Below are positions 26,901 to 35,741 of a stretch of DNA of 64,000 bases, in pieces; position 1 is the stretch's first letter; each line of letters begins with the position of its first letter. A program made the position numbers and the translations under genes. Below the pieces are notes generated by a model. The model was not told the origin of the DNA, searched no databases, and saw only the letters and a list, made by a program, of their open reading frames with translations. The stretch is from Paraburkholderia oxyphila NBRC 105797 (GTDB lineage: Bacteria > Pseudomonadota > Gammaproteobacteria > Burkholderiales > Burkholderiaceae), in NCBI RefSeq assembly GCF_000685075.1, contig NZ_BAYD01000004.1, forward strand, positions 1-64,000, in the 5' to 3' direction.

Positions 26901-26993
26901 CGATTTACCGTCCCCTATAGCCATCTACGGTGACCGTCCTCACTGCGCGGCAGATCCTGTTCCGTTTGCGCGACACGCCGGCGCGCTTTTTTT
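26901..26993 (+). ncRNA. Candidate small RNA or potF leader (about 93 nt)
   Basis: This interval runs from the predicted transcription start to a terminator made of GCGCG (26968-26972), a 9-base loop, CGCGC (26982-26986) and seven T residues. A good promoter and a terminator within 100 bases, with no convincing coding frame between, is the signature of a small RNA. It may also be an attenuated leader for the polyamine uptake operon 147 bases downstream. I do not recognise the RNA family. Confidence 0.5.
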
Positions 26994-27139
26994 GTCGCAT
27001 GGCATGTTTGATGGTAGGTTCGGTAAGTGCAGGGGAGCCGCGCCGGACGCGGCAGACAGGCAAGGTGGACGGCCAGCGCGAGGGGGCTCGCGGCCAGGCC
27101 GGATCCAGGCTAAAGGCAGGCTAACAAGCGGAGAACGGG

Positions 27140-28240
27140 ATGAAAAAACGGGTTTTGGCGAAGCTGGCTGTGCTCGCGCTGTGCGCGGCGCCGTGGCTGA
27201 CGTCGGTGGCGAAGGATACGCAACTGAATGTGTACAACTGGTCCGACTACATCGCCAAGGACACGATTCCGAACTTCACGAAGCAGACCGGCATCCAGGT
27301 CAAGTACGACAACTACGACAGCGACGACACGCTCCAGGCCAAGCTGCTCGCGGGCAATTCGGGCTACGACATCGTCGTGCCGACCAGCAACTACGCGGGC
27401 AAGCAGATCGCCGCCGGCATCTTCGCGCCGCTCGACAAGTCGAAGATCCCCAACCTCAAGTATCTCGATCCGCAATTGATGGCGCTGGTTGCCGGCGCGG
27501 ATCCGGGCAACAAGTTCGCCGTGCCCTGGGCCTACGGCACGACCGGTCTCGCCTATAACGTCACGAAGGCGCAGCAGATCCTCGGCAAGAATGTGCCGCT
27601 CGACAACTGGGACATCCTCTTCAAGCCCGAGTACATCTCGAAGCTGAAGGCCTGCGGCGTGTCCGTGCTCGACGCGCCGGACCAGATGTTTGCAGCCGCG
27701 CTGCACTACATCGGCAAGGACCCGCTCTCGACGAACCCGGACGACTATCGCGCGGCGCTCGCGATGATGAAGAAGATCCGTCCGTACATCACGCAGTTCA
27801 ACTCGTCGGGCTACATCAACGACCTCGTCGGCGGCGACATCTGCTTCGCCTACGGCTGGTCGGGCGACGTCGTGATCGCCAAGCATCGCGCCATCGACGC
27901 GAAGAAGCCGTACAAGATCGAGTACTACATTCCGAAGGGCGGCGCGCCGATCTGGTTTGACGTGATGACCATCCCGAAGGATGCGCAGCACAAGGAAGCC
28001 GCGACCGAGTGGATCAACTACATCGAGACGCCGCAGGTTCACGCGGCCATCACGAATGCGGTCTACTACCCGAGTGCGAACATGGAAGCGCGCAAGTACG
28101 TGGACAAGGACATCGCCAACGACCCGGCCGTGTACCCGCCGCCGGCAGTCCTGAAGACGCTGTTCCTGCTCAAGCCGCTGCCGCCTGAGATCCAGCGCCT
28201 GCAGACGCGTCTGTGGACCGAATTCAAGTCGGGCCGCTGA
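27140..28240 (+). CDS. potF: Polyamine (putrescine-type) periplasmic binding protein
   Basis: A 366-residue PotF/PotD-family protein. The signal peptide runs to about residue 23 (LAKLAVLALCAAPWLTSVA). The mature start LNVYNWSDYIAKDTIPNFTKQTGIQVKYDNYDSDDTLQAKLLAGNSGYDIVVPT is diagnostic, and GGDICFAYGWSGDVVIA lies in the ligand cleft. It delivers polyamine, most likely putrescine given the full potFGHI order, to the permease encoded downstream. GGAG precedes the start. A hairpin separates it from potG, allowing the binding protein to be made in excess. Confidence 0.95.
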   Translation: MKKRVLAKLAVLALCAAPWLTSVAKDTQLNVYNWSDYIAKDTIPNFTKQTGIQVKYDNYDSDDTLQAKLLAGNSGYDIVVPTSNYAGKQIAAGIFAPLDKSKIPNLKYLDPQLMALVAGADPGNKFAVPWAYGTTGLAYNVTKAQQILGKNVPLDNWDILFKPEYISKLKACGVSVLDAPDQMFAAALHYIGKDPLSTNPDDYRAALAMMKKIRPYITQFNSSGYINDLVGGDICFAYGWSGDVVIAKHRAIDAKKPYKIEYYIPKGGAPIWFDVMTIPKDAQHKEAATEWINYIETPQVHAAITNAVYYPSANMEARKYVDKDIANDPAVYPPPAVLKTLFLLKPLPPEIQRLQTRLWTEFKSGR

Positions 28241-28317
28241 CGCGCCGGCGCGTGAGTTCCCGGCCGCCTTCAGCGCGCGCTTGGCGCCCGGTTAGCGCAC
28301 AGTGACCGTTTTACCCG

Positions 28318-28345
28318 AGCCCTCGGCACGATGCCGGGGGCTTTG
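28318..28345 (+). terminator. Intercistronic hairpin between potF and potG
   Basis: AGCCCTCGGC (28318-28327) pairs with GCCGGGGGCT (28333-28342), with one wobble pair, over a 5-base loop, then TT. Probably a partial terminator or 3'-end stabiliser of potF mRNA. Confidence 0.7.
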
Positions 28346-28397
28346 TTCGTCAACCCCGTCCAGCATCAAGGCAGAACCAGGCAGGGCAGAGAGAATC

Positions 28398-29558
28398 ATG
28401 AGTGACCAGACGAGCGTGCCGGTAGCCTCCGGCGCGCTGCCTTCGGGCTTCACCGCGGCAGATTCGGCCGCGGACAACTTCGTGCAGGTCGTCGACGTCG
28501 TCAAGAAGTTCGGCGAAACGACGGCCGTCAAGGGCGTCAACCTGTCCGTCAAGAAGGGCGAACTGTTCGCGCTGCTCGGCAGCTCGGGCTGCGGCAAATC
28601 CACCTTGCTGCGCATGCTCGCGGGTCTGGAGACGATCACCTCGGGCAAGATCCTGATCGACGGCGAAGATCTCGCGGTGCTGCCGCCGTACCGCCGCCCG
28701 GTCAACATGATGTTCCAGTCGTATGCGCTCTTTCCGCATATGACGGTGGAGTCCAATGTCGGCTTCGGGCTGCGCCAGGAAGGCGTGAAGAAGGGCGAGC
28801 TCAAGGATCGCGTGGCCGCCGCGCTCGAGCTCGTGCAGATGTCGCGCTTCGCGAAGCGCAAGCCGCATCAGCTCTCGGGCGGCCAGCAGCAACGCGTGGC
28901 GCTCGCGCGCTCGCTCGTGAAGCGCCCCAAATTGCTGCTGCTCGACGAGCCAATGTCGGCGCTCGACAAGCAGATTCGCCAGCGCACGCAGATCGAGCTC
29001 GTCAATATTCTCGAGAAGGTGGGCGTCACCTGCATCATGGTCACGCACGACCAGGAAGAGGCGATGACGATGGCCAACCGCCTCGCCGTCATGAGCGAAG
29101 GCCAAATCGTGCAGCTCGGCGCGCCCAACGAAGTCTATGAATTTCCGAATAGCCGCTTCTCGGCGGAGTTCATCGGCTCGACGAACCTGTTCGAGGGCAA
29201 CGTGGTGGAAGACGAGCCCGATCACGTGTTCATCGAATCGCCGGACCTGCCCGTGCGCCTCTACGTGAGCCACGGCATTACCGGCCCGCTCGGCATGCCC
29301 GTGACGATCTCGGTGCGCCCCGAGCGCATCGCGCTCACGCGCAAGCCGCCCGAGGGAACCTTCAACTGGGGCAAGGGCGTCGTCAAGAACATCGCGTACA
29401 TGGGCGGCTACTCGCTCTATCACGTCAAGCTCGATTCGGGCAAGACGGTGATCGCGAACATGTCGAGCCTCGCGCTCTCCGAGATCGATTCGCCCACCTG
29501 GGAAGACGAGGTCTACGTGCGCTGGAGCGCATCGGCTGGCGTGGTGCTGACCTCATGA
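28398..29558 (+). CDS. potG: Polyamine ABC transporter ATPase
   Basis: A 386-residue ATPase. Walker A is GSSGCGKST, the Q loop lies in MMFQSYALFPHM, the signature is LSGGQQQR and Walker B is LLLLDEPMSALD. A C-terminal TOBE-type regulatory domain follows (SVRPERIAL). ATG 28398 follows a GAGAG ribosome site; the longer upstream frame lacks support. It overlaps potH by four bases. Confidence 0.95.
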   Translation: MSDQTSVPVASGALPSGFTAADSAADNFVQVVDVVKKFGETTAVKGVNLSVKKGELFALLGSSGCGKSTLLRMLAGLETITSGKILIDGEDLAVLPPYRRPVNMMFQSYALFPHMTVESNVGFGLRQEGVKKGELKDRVAAALELVQMSRFAKRKPHQLSGGQQQRVALARSLVKRPKLLLLDEPMSALDKQIRQRTQIELVNILEKVGVTCIMVTHDQEEAMTMANRLAVMSEGQIVQLGAPNEVYEFPNSRFSAEFIGSTNLFEGNVVEDEPDHVFIESPDLPVRLYVSHGITGPLGMPVTISVRPERIALTRKPPEGTFNWGKGVVKNIAYMGGYSLYHVKLDSGKTVIANMSSLALSEIDSPTWEDEVYVRWSASAGVVLTS

Positions 29559-30490
29559 CCACGCTGACCTTCAAGCGCATCCTGAACTGGCCGGCGCAGC
29601 GCTTCAACCTGACCGGCCGCACGGCCGTGGTGGCCGGCCCGTTCTTCTGGCTGCTGCTGTTCTTCCTCGTGCCGTTCATCCTGGTCGTGAAGATCAGCTT
29701 CGCCGACCAGCAGCTCGGGATTCCGCCGTACACGGAGCTCACGACGTACACGGACGGCGTCTGGCACATCGCGCTCGATCTCTCGCACTACGCGTTCCTG
29801 TTCCAGGACAGCCTGTATTTCGCGACCTACGTGAATTCGGTGGTGGTGGCGGCCATTTCGACGCTGCTGTGTCTCTTGATCGGCTATCCGATGGCGTACT
29901 ACATTGCGCGATCGAACCCGGCCACGCGCAACATCCTCATGATGGCGGTGATGCTGCCGTTCTGGACGTCGTTCCTGATCCGCGTCTACGCGTGGATCGG
30001 CATCCTGAAGAACAACGGACTGCTGAATAACTTCCTGATGTCGACGGGCCTCATCCATACGCCGATCGAGCTCTATCACACGAACACCGCGGTCTATATC
30101 GGCATGGTGTATTCGTATCTGCCGTTTCTTGTGATGCCGCTCTACGCGCACCTCGTGAAAATGGACCTCACGCTGCTCGAAGCCGCCTACGACCTGGGCG
30201 CGAAGCCGTGGCGCGCGTTCCTGGAGATCACGCTGCCGCTCTCGAAGAACGGCATCATCGCGGGTTGCCTGCTGGTGTTCATTCCGGCGGTGGGCGAGTA
30301 CGTGATCCCCGAGTTGCTCGGCGGCGCGAACACGCTGATGATCGGCCGCGTCATGTGGAACGAGTTCTTCGACAACGCCGACTGGCCGATGGCCTCCGCC
30401 GTCACCTGCGCGATGGTGCTGCTGCTGCTCGTGCCGATGGCGCTGTTCCAGCACTTCCAGGCCAAAGAGCTGGAGGGCCGCGGCAAATGA
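29555..30490 (+). CDS. potH: Polyamine ABC transporter permease
   Basis: A 311-residue permease with six helices and the EAA loop LLEAAYDLGAKPWRAFLEITLPLSKNGI that docks the ATPase. The N-terminal FFWLLLFFLVPFILVVKISFAD and the length match PotH. It is translationally coupled to both potG and potI by ATGA overlaps. Confidence 0.95.
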   Translation: MTTLTFKRILNWPAQRFNLTGRTAVVAGPFFWLLLFFLVPFILVVKISFADQQLGIPPYTELTTYTDGVWHIALDLSHYAFLFQDSLYFATYVNSVVVAAISTLLCLLIGYPMAYYIARSNPATRNILMMAVMLPFWTSFLIRVYAWIGILKNNGLLNNFLMSTGLIHTPIELYHTNTAVYIGMVYSYLPFLVMPLYAHLVKMDLTLLEAAYDLGAKPWRAFLEITLPLSKNGIIAGCLLVFIPAVGEYVIPELLGGANTLMIGRVMWNEFFDNADWPMASAVTCAMVLLLLVPMALFQHFQAKELEGRGK

Positions 30491-31305
30491 AGCCGAATCG
30501 CGTCTTGATGTTCATCGCGCTCGGCCTCGGCTTCGCGTTCCTCTATATTCCGATCCTCAGCCTGATCGTCTACTCGTTCAACGATTCGCAGCTCGTGACC
30601 GTGTGGACGCGTTTCTCGACGCGCTGGTACCAGGCGCTCGCGACCGACGACGAGCTCATCACGGCCGCGTGGCTTTCGCTGCGCGTCGCGCTGATGACGG
30701 CGTTCGCCTCGGTGATCATCGGCACCTGGGCGGGCTTCGTGCTCGCCCGCATGGGGCGCTTTCGCGGCTTCACGCTCTATACCGGCATGATCAATGCGCC
30801 GCTCGTGATTCCCGAAGTGATCCAGGGCATCTCGCTCCTGCTGCTGTTCGTGGAAATGGGCAAGCTGTTCGGCTGGCCGGCGGGGCGCGGGGTGTTCACG
30901 ATCTGGATCGGCCACGTGATGCTGTGCATCTCCTATGTGGCCATCATCGTGCAGTCGCGCGTGCGCGAGCTCAATCCCTCGCTGGAGGAGGCCGCGCTCG
31001 ACCTGGGGGCCACGCCGTTCAAGGTGTTCTTCCAGATCACGCTGCCGCTGATCTCGCAGGCGCTCGCGGCGGGCTGGCTGCTCTCGTTCACGCTCTCGAT
31101 CGACGACCTCGTGCTCTCGGCCTTCCTCTCGGGCCCCGGCTCGACGACGCTGCCGCTCGTGGTGTTCTCGCGCGTGCGCCTTGGCCTGAATCCGGAGATG
31201 AATGCGCTCGCAACGCTCTTCATCCTCGTGGTGACGGCGGGTGTGATCGTCGGCAACTACTTCATGCAGCGCGCCGAGCGCAAGCGCATGGCGATGGCGG
31301 TCTGA
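30487..31305 (+). CDS. potI: Polyamine ABC transporter permease
   Basis: A 272-residue permease starting at ATG 30487, inside the potH stop. It has six helices, EAA loop LEEAALDLGATPFKVFFQITLPLISQ and the PotC/PotI sequence LSIDDLVLSAFLSGPGSTTLPLVVFS. Partner of PotH in the polyamine channel. A terminator follows at 31338. Confidence 0.95.
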   Translation: MKPNRVLMFIALGLGFAFLYIPILSLIVYSFNDSQLVTVWTRFSTRWYQALATDDELITAAWLSLRVALMTAFASVIIGTWAGFVLARMGRFRGFTLYTGMINAPLVIPEVIQGISLLLLFVEMGKLFGWPAGRGVFTIWIGHVMLCISYVAIIVQSRVRELNPSLEEAALDLGATPFKVFFQITLPLISQALAAGWLLSFTLSIDDLVLSAFLSGPGSTTLPLVVFSRVRLGLNPEMNALATLFILVVTAGVIVGNYFMQRAERKRMAMAV

Positions 31306-31337
31306 CGCGCTCGCAAGCGGGCGATTCCGTGGAAAGC

Positions 31338-31367
31338 GGCGCGTGGGCTTCGGCTCACGCGCCGTTT
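31338..31367. terminator. Terminator after the pot operon
   Basis: GGCGCGTGGGC (31338-31348), loop TTCG, GCTCACGCGCC (31353-31363) with one wobble pair, then GTTTT. Separates convergent potI and the chemotaxis-type gene. Confidence 0.87.
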
Positions 31368-31396
31368 TGCGTTATCGGCCAGATTTCACGCAAAGC

Positions 31397-32815
31397 TCAG
31401 AGCCGGTATCCCATGCGCAAGCCGCCCCAATGCCGCCCGTTCACGACGATGGGCGCGGAGGCGTCCTTCATCATCGCGAACTGGCCGCCGCCCATGTCGC
31501 GCCGGTAAGTCTGCAGCAGGAACGGTTTCGTATGCGAGCCCGCCGCCACGCCGGTGCGGTCGTTGAAGATGCGCCGATTGCGGCAGTGCGCGGCGTTCCA
31601 GACCGGATCGCTGCCCTGCGGATGCGAGAACTTGCGGTTGTGCGTGGGAATGTAGCCGCGCGGATCGATCGCCACGCAGAACGCCACGCGCTCGTCGAGG
31701 GCCAGCAGCGGCTCGATGATGGCGGGCAGCACGCGGTCGGTGAACGCGGCGAAGCGCGTGACGTGCTGCTGCGGATTCGTGTCGGGCACCGGCACGTAGG
31801 TCTGGTCGAACAAGTCCGTCGTGGCGATCTCGCCGCGCGCGAGCGCCGCCTCGAACAGCTTGCCGACCTGCGCCGCCGCGCGCTGCACGGCCTCGATGAA
31901 GCGTGTGTCGTCGGTCTGAACGCCGGTGGCGGCCGAGAGCTCGATCAGCGTTTCGGAGACCGAGAGCAGCTTGCCGAGCTGGTCCTTGGCCTGCGCGAAA
32001 TTGCGGCTCGAATCTTCCACGCCGTTCGCCATCTGGCTCACCTGCGTTTCCAGGCCGTCGCATTTCGCCTCGATCTCGCCCGTGAGCTGCGCGATCTGTC
32101 CGGCGTGCGCATCGAGCTGCGTGATGGCGTCGCCGGTGCTGTGCACCGCTTCGCCGATGGTGTGCGTGCCCTCGCGCACGCGATGCGCGCGCTCGGTGTT
32201 GGCGGCGCCTTCCGCGCAGAGCCGTTCGGTCTGCTGCGTGAGCTGGGCGAGGGTCTGCTCGATCTGCCCGGTCGCCTGCGCAGTCTTGGCCGAGAGGTTC
32301 TTGACCTCGGCCGCGACGACGGCAAAGCTCTTGCCCATCTCGCCCGCGCGCGCCGCTTCGATGGCGGCGTTCAGTGCCAGCAGCTGGGTCTGCCGGGCGA
32401 TCAGCGATATTTCTTCGGAGACCTTCGAGACGTGCGCGAGCGCGCTCTTCAGCGCGCCAATCTGGCTCTCGATGACGGTCACGCCTTCGACGAGGCCATG
32501 GATATCGTCGAGCGACGCCTCGATGGTTTGCTGCGAGGCTTGCACGGTGGCGGCGGTGCCCGCGCTCAGTTCGCGCATGGCGCGCGCCGCGGTGGCGATT
32601 TGATGATTGCCCGCGAGGGTGTGCGCGGCCGACTCGCGCAGCGCGTGGCACACGCCGGCCTGGTGCTGGACGCGCTCGGCAACGGCGTCGACATGGCCGG
32701 ACACGTCGCAGATTTCGATGCTTAGCCGGCCCGCGTGCGCGGCGATATCGCCGACGATCGAAGCCGATTTCCCGGTGCGGCGGTGGCCGCGCCAGCCCAT
32801 GCGCAAAACTGTCAT
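31397..32815 (-). CDS. Soluble methyl-accepting chemotaxis-type protein with C-terminal sensor domain
   Basis: A 472-residue protein with no membrane helix. ATG 32815 has a good AAGGAG site. Residues ~40-300 are coiled coil with the receptor hairpin EEISLIARQTQLLALNAAIEAARAGEMGKSFAVVAAEVKNLS (134-175), which contacts CheA/CheW. Residues ~310-472 form a separate domain with ACVAIDPRGYIPTHNRKFSHPQG-like sequence (here FCVAIDPRGY), NRRIFNDRTG and a C-terminal MMKDASAPIVVNGRHWGGLRMGY, resembling a Cache/PAS-type sensing region. The order is therefore signalling first, sensor last, the reverse of most receptors. It probably senses a cytoplasmic cue; the ligand is unknown. No che genes are nearby. 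Confidence 0.87.
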   Translation of the reverse strand: MTVLRMGWRGHRRTGKSASIVGDIAAHAGRLSIEICDVSGHVDAVAERVQHQAGVCHALRESAAHTLAGNHQIATAARAMRELSAGTAATVQASQQTIEASLDDIHGLVEGVTVIESQIGALKSALAHVSKVSEEISLIARQTQLLALNAAIEAARAGEMGKSFAVVAAEVKNLSAKTAQATGQIEQTLAQLTQQTERLCAEGAANTERAHRVREGTHTIGEAVHSTGDAITQLDAHAGQIAQLTGEIEAKCDGLETQVSQMANGVEDSSRNFAQAKDQLGKLLSVSETLIELSAATGVQTDDTRFIEAVQRAAAQVGKLFEAALARGEIATTDLFDQTYVPVPDTNPQQHVTRFAAFTDRVLPAIIEPLLALDERVAFCVAIDPRGYIPTHNRKFSHPQGSDPVWNAAHCRNRRIFNDRTGVAAGSHTKPFLLQTYRRDMGGGQFAMMKDASAPIVVNGRHWGGLRMGYRL

Positions 32816-33057
32816 CAGGTGTCTCCTTATCCGGACCCCATGCATAGCTGTCCGTGTGTTTTTCTTGTGTGACGTGTCGCGCCCGGTCGTCGCGCAGCAA
32901 GCGCGCGAGCGTCGGGATTTCAACGCGTTTACGGCAGGCCGCGCGGGGACTTTAGCGCGCGAGCGGTGCAAGGGGCTATGATCGGGGAATACGGGCCGGC
33001 AGCGGGCCCCCTGTGGCATGCCGTCGGGCGTGCAGCGCGGCCCGCGGCGGGAACACG

Positions 33058-33186
33058 ATGATCGAAGCATTAATGAAGGAGGGCGCGATCGCAGCGCTCT
33101 GGCAACAGCTGATTCAGCTCTGGGAGCTGATTGTGATGGTCTGCCGCTTCCTCTGGGCGTTGCTCAAGCTCTTGAGCGGCGCCTGA
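33058..33186 (+). CDS. Possible 42-residue hydrophobic small protein
   Basis: An open frame from ATG 33058 to TGA 33184-33186 encodes 42 residues. A short polar start (MIEALMKEGA) is followed by a hydrophobic, Trp- and Leu-rich stretch, LWQQLIQLWELIVMVCRFLW, that could be one membrane helix. The ribosome site is weak (GGGAA at about nine bases). It lies 135 bases upstream of a methyltransferase gene on the same strand. No family is recognised; it may be a chance frame. Confidence 0.35.
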   Translation: MIEALMKEGAIAALWQQLIQLWELIVMVCRFLWALLKLLSGA

Positions 33187-33320
33187 GTGGGGGGCCGCGC
33201 GGTGCGCAGCCGGGCAGCGGCGGACGGGCGCGGCGCGCTCAACGGAGCGCGTTGCATAGGGTTTGACGTGCTGCGCAGGGGCACGCGGTCCATGCGCAGG
33301 CAACGACACAAGGGCAGACG

Positions 33321-34091
33321 ATGATCGACGATTCCACCCGGCGCTTCACTGACCGGGTCGCAGACTACGTGAAGTACCGGCCGACCTATCCGCGCGAAGT
33401 GGCAACCTTCGCGCACGTCGAATGCGGCGTCGCGCCGGGTGCCACCGTGGCCGACATTGGCGCGGGCACCGGCATCTCCAGCAAGTTGTTTCTCGATGCG
33501 GGGCACCCGGTCGTAGCTGTCGAGCCGAACGCCGCGATGCGCGAGGCCGCAGACCGTTACCTCGCGGACTATGCCGGCTATCGCAGCGTGGCCGGCACTG
33601 CGGAGGCCACGACGCTCGAAGCCGCGAGCGTCGACCTCGTGACGGCGGCGCAGGCGTTCCACTGGTTCGAGAAGGCAGGTGCGCGGCGCGAATTCGCGCG
33701 CATCCTCAAACCGCGCGGCAAGATCGTGTTGTTCTGGAACAGCCGGCTCGTGAAGGGCTCGGCGTTTCTCGAGGGCTATGAAGCCCTGTTGCGCGAATTC
33801 AGCACCGACTATGCGAGCGTGGCCGAGACTTATCCCGACGACGACGCCATGGCCGACTGGTTCGGCGACGGCTTCGAACAGAAGACCGTGTTTCCGAACG
33901 CACAGCTGCTCGACTACGACGGGCTGCGCGGGCGCCTCGCTTCGTCGTCGTACGCCCCGAAGCCCGGCGACGCGCGTCATGAGCCGATGCTCGCGGCGCT
34001 GCGCAAGCTCTTCGACGCCTCACAGCGGGACGGACGCGTGAACTTTGCCTACGAGACGCGCGTGTATGCCGGCAAGCCGGAGCATCGCTAA
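33321..34091 (+). CDS. Class I SAM-dependent methyltransferase
   Basis: A 256-residue methyltransferase. Motif I is VADIGAGTGISSKLF (about 43-57), with acidic VVAVEPNAAM after it, then a post-II AGTAEATTLEAASVDLVTAAQAFHWF region. The pattern resembles UbiE/Methyltransf_11 proteins. The N-terminal FTDRVADYVKYRPTYP is common in a group of uncharacterised enzymes. The substrate is unknown. It converges on the monooxygenase gene with only 21 bases between. Confidence 0.9.
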   Translation: MIDDSTRRFTDRVADYVKYRPTYPREVATFAHVECGVAPGATVADIGAGTGISSKLFLDAGHPVVAVEPNAAMREAADRYLADYAGYRSVAGTAEATTLEAASVDLVTAAQAFHWFEKAGARREFARILKPRGKIVLFWNSRLVKGSAFLEGYEALLREFSTDYASVAETYPDDDAMADWFGDGFEQKTVFPNAQLLDYDGLRGRLASSSYAPKPGDARHEPMLAALRKLFDASQRDGRVNFAYETRVYAGKPEHR

Positions 34092-34112
34092 GGTCCGGGC
34101 GGGTGCAAGCGA

Positions 34113-35627
34113 TTAGCGCCCGAACTCGTAGTCGCGCTCGCGCACGCGGCGCGTGCGTCGCCGAAACGCGAACGTGAAACCCGGCCACAGCGACGTGACC
34201 TTGCCGCTGCGGGTCTGGTAATAGCTGTGGCAGCCCGAGGTCCATACGGTGCGCGCGAGCTGCGCCTGCAGCTTCGTGTTGAAGGCCTGCTGCGCCTCGG
34301 GCCGCACGCTCATCGTGCGCGCGCGCCGGCGCTGCAGCGCACGGATGCAGTCGGCGATATAGCGGATGTGCGACTCGATCATGTAGATCATCGAGTTGTG
34401 CCCGAGGCCCGTGTTCGGCCCGATGATGATGAAGAAGTTCGGAAAGCCCGCCACGCTTGCGCCGAGATAGGCCTCGGGGCCGTCGCGCCGCCATGCCTCG
34501 CCGAGATCGGCGCCGTTGATGCCCGTCACGCGAAACGGCGCATCCACGTCGTTCACCTGGAAGCCGGTGCCGCAAACGATCGCATCGAACGGGCGATGCA
34601 CGCCGTCCGCGGTGACGATGCCGTCGGCGACCACCTCGCGGATCGGCTCGGTCACCAGAGCCACATTCGGCTGCGCCAGCGCCGGAAAATAGTCGCTCGA
34701 CAGCAGCACGCGTTTGCAGCCCAGCACGTAGTCGGGCGCGAGCTTCGCGCGCAGCGCGGAATCCTTCACCTTGTGCGCGAGATAGTTGCGCGCGAACTTC
34801 ATCGGCGCATTGAGCAGGCGCCGGTCGACGATGAATCCCAACACCTGCGATTCGAGCTTCCAGTAAATCGCCGCGCGTGCGAGGCGCTGCGCGAGCGGCA
34901 CATGGCGATACACCCAGCGCCGGCGCGCGCCGATGGCGCGGTCGCGGCGCGGCATGATCCACGGCGCCGTGCGCTGGAACACCGTGAGTTGCGCGACACG
35001 TGGCTGGATTTGCGGCACGAACTGGATGGCGCTTGCGCCGGTTCCGATCACGGCGACGCGCTTGCCGTCGAGCGCATAGTCGTGGTCCCAGCGCGCCGAA
35101 TGAAAGAGCTTGCCCTCGAAGCGCTCGAGCCCGGCGACCGCGGGCAGAGCAGGGCGCGAGAGCGGGCCGTTCGCGGCGATCAGCAAATCGGCCTCGACCG
35201 TGTGCATGACGCCGTCGCGCTCGATCTCGATGAGCCAGACGCTGCGCGCCGCGTCGAAGCGCGCGGCGCTCACGCGCGAGCGATAGCGGATGTAGCGCTC
35301 GACATCGTACTTGTGCGCACAGTGGCGCAGGTAGTCGAGAATCTCGCGCTGCGGCGCATAGGTGCGCGTCCAGCCGGGATTCAGCTCGAACGAAAATGAA
35401 TAGAGGTGCGAAGGAATATCGCAGGCGGCGCCGGGGTAGGCATTGTCGCGCCAGGTGCCGCCGAGGCCTTCGGCCGCTTCGTAGATCGTGAACGTCTCGA
35501 TGCCCATGCGCCGCAGACGGATCGCCATGCCGATGCCGGCAAACCCGCTGCCGACGATGGCGATACGCGGCGTGGCGTGCGCTGCGTTAGGCATCTCTTG
35601 CTGCGAGGGGGGCGCGTGTGAGGTCAT
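34113..35627 (-). CDS. Flavin-containing monooxygenase, Baeyer-Villiger type
   Basis: A 504-residue class B flavoprotein monooxygenase. FAD motif GSGFAGIG (26-33) and the NADPH motif GTGASA are present. Between them is the fingerprint FEGKLFHSARWD, matching FxGxxxHxxxW(P/D) of Baeyer-Villiger monooxygenases and related FMOs. Such enzymes insert oxygen next to ketones or oxidise S or N atoms using NADPH and O2. Start ATG 35627 is chosen; ATG 35594 is possible. No operon partner points to a substrate. Confidence 0.9.
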   Translation of the reverse strand: MTSHAPPSQQEMPNAAHATPRIAIVGSGFAGIGMAIRLRRMGIETFTIYEAAEGLGGTWRDNAYPGAACDIPSHLYSFSFELNPGWTRTYAPQREILDYLRHCAHKYDVERYIRYRSRVSAARFDAARSVWLIEIERDGVMHTVEADLLIAANGPLSRPALPAVAGLERFEGKLFHSARWDHDYALDGKRVAVIGTGASAIQFVPQIQPRVAQLTVFQRTAPWIMPRRDRAIGARRRWVYRHVPLAQRLARAAIYWKLESQVLGFIVDRRLLNAPMKFARNYLAHKVKDSALRAKLAPDYVLGCKRVLLSSDYFPALAQPNVALVTEPIREVVADGIVTADGVHRPFDAIVCGTGFQVNDVDAPFRVTGINGADLGEAWRRDGPEAYLGASVAGFPNFFIIIGPNTGLGHNSMIYMIESHIRYIADCIRALQRRRARTMSVRPEAQQAFNTKLQAQLARTVWTSGCHSYYQTRSGKVTSLWPGFTFAFRRRTRRVRERDYEFGR

Positions 35628-35672
35628 GTCTGAATGGATGCAATCGCAGCGTGACAGATGATGCGAAAGATG

Positions 35673-35699
35673 CAAAACGGGCTCCGCGAGGGAGCCCGT
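35673..35699 (-). terminator. Terminator after the TPR membrane protein gene
   Basis: Minus strand: ACGGGCTCC / GGAGCCCGT stem (35699-35677, small GCGA-type loop) followed by TTTTGC. It ends the leftward pspA-TPR transcript before the monooxygenase gene. Confidence 0.8.
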
Positions 35700-35741
35700 C
35701 GTTGCCTGGCTGTGGCTAGTGACTGGCCTCGGCGGACGCGC

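Larger units (their letters stand above)
26638..27139. other. Intergenic region upstream of potF with two terminators and a promoter
   Basis: A 502-base gap. It holds a rightward terminator (26828-26864), a near-consensus promoter (26867-26894) and a second terminator (26968-26993), which together outline a small RNA or leader. The remaining 145 bases before potF show no further motif except the potF ribosome site. Open frames here have no coding support. Confidence 0.6.
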
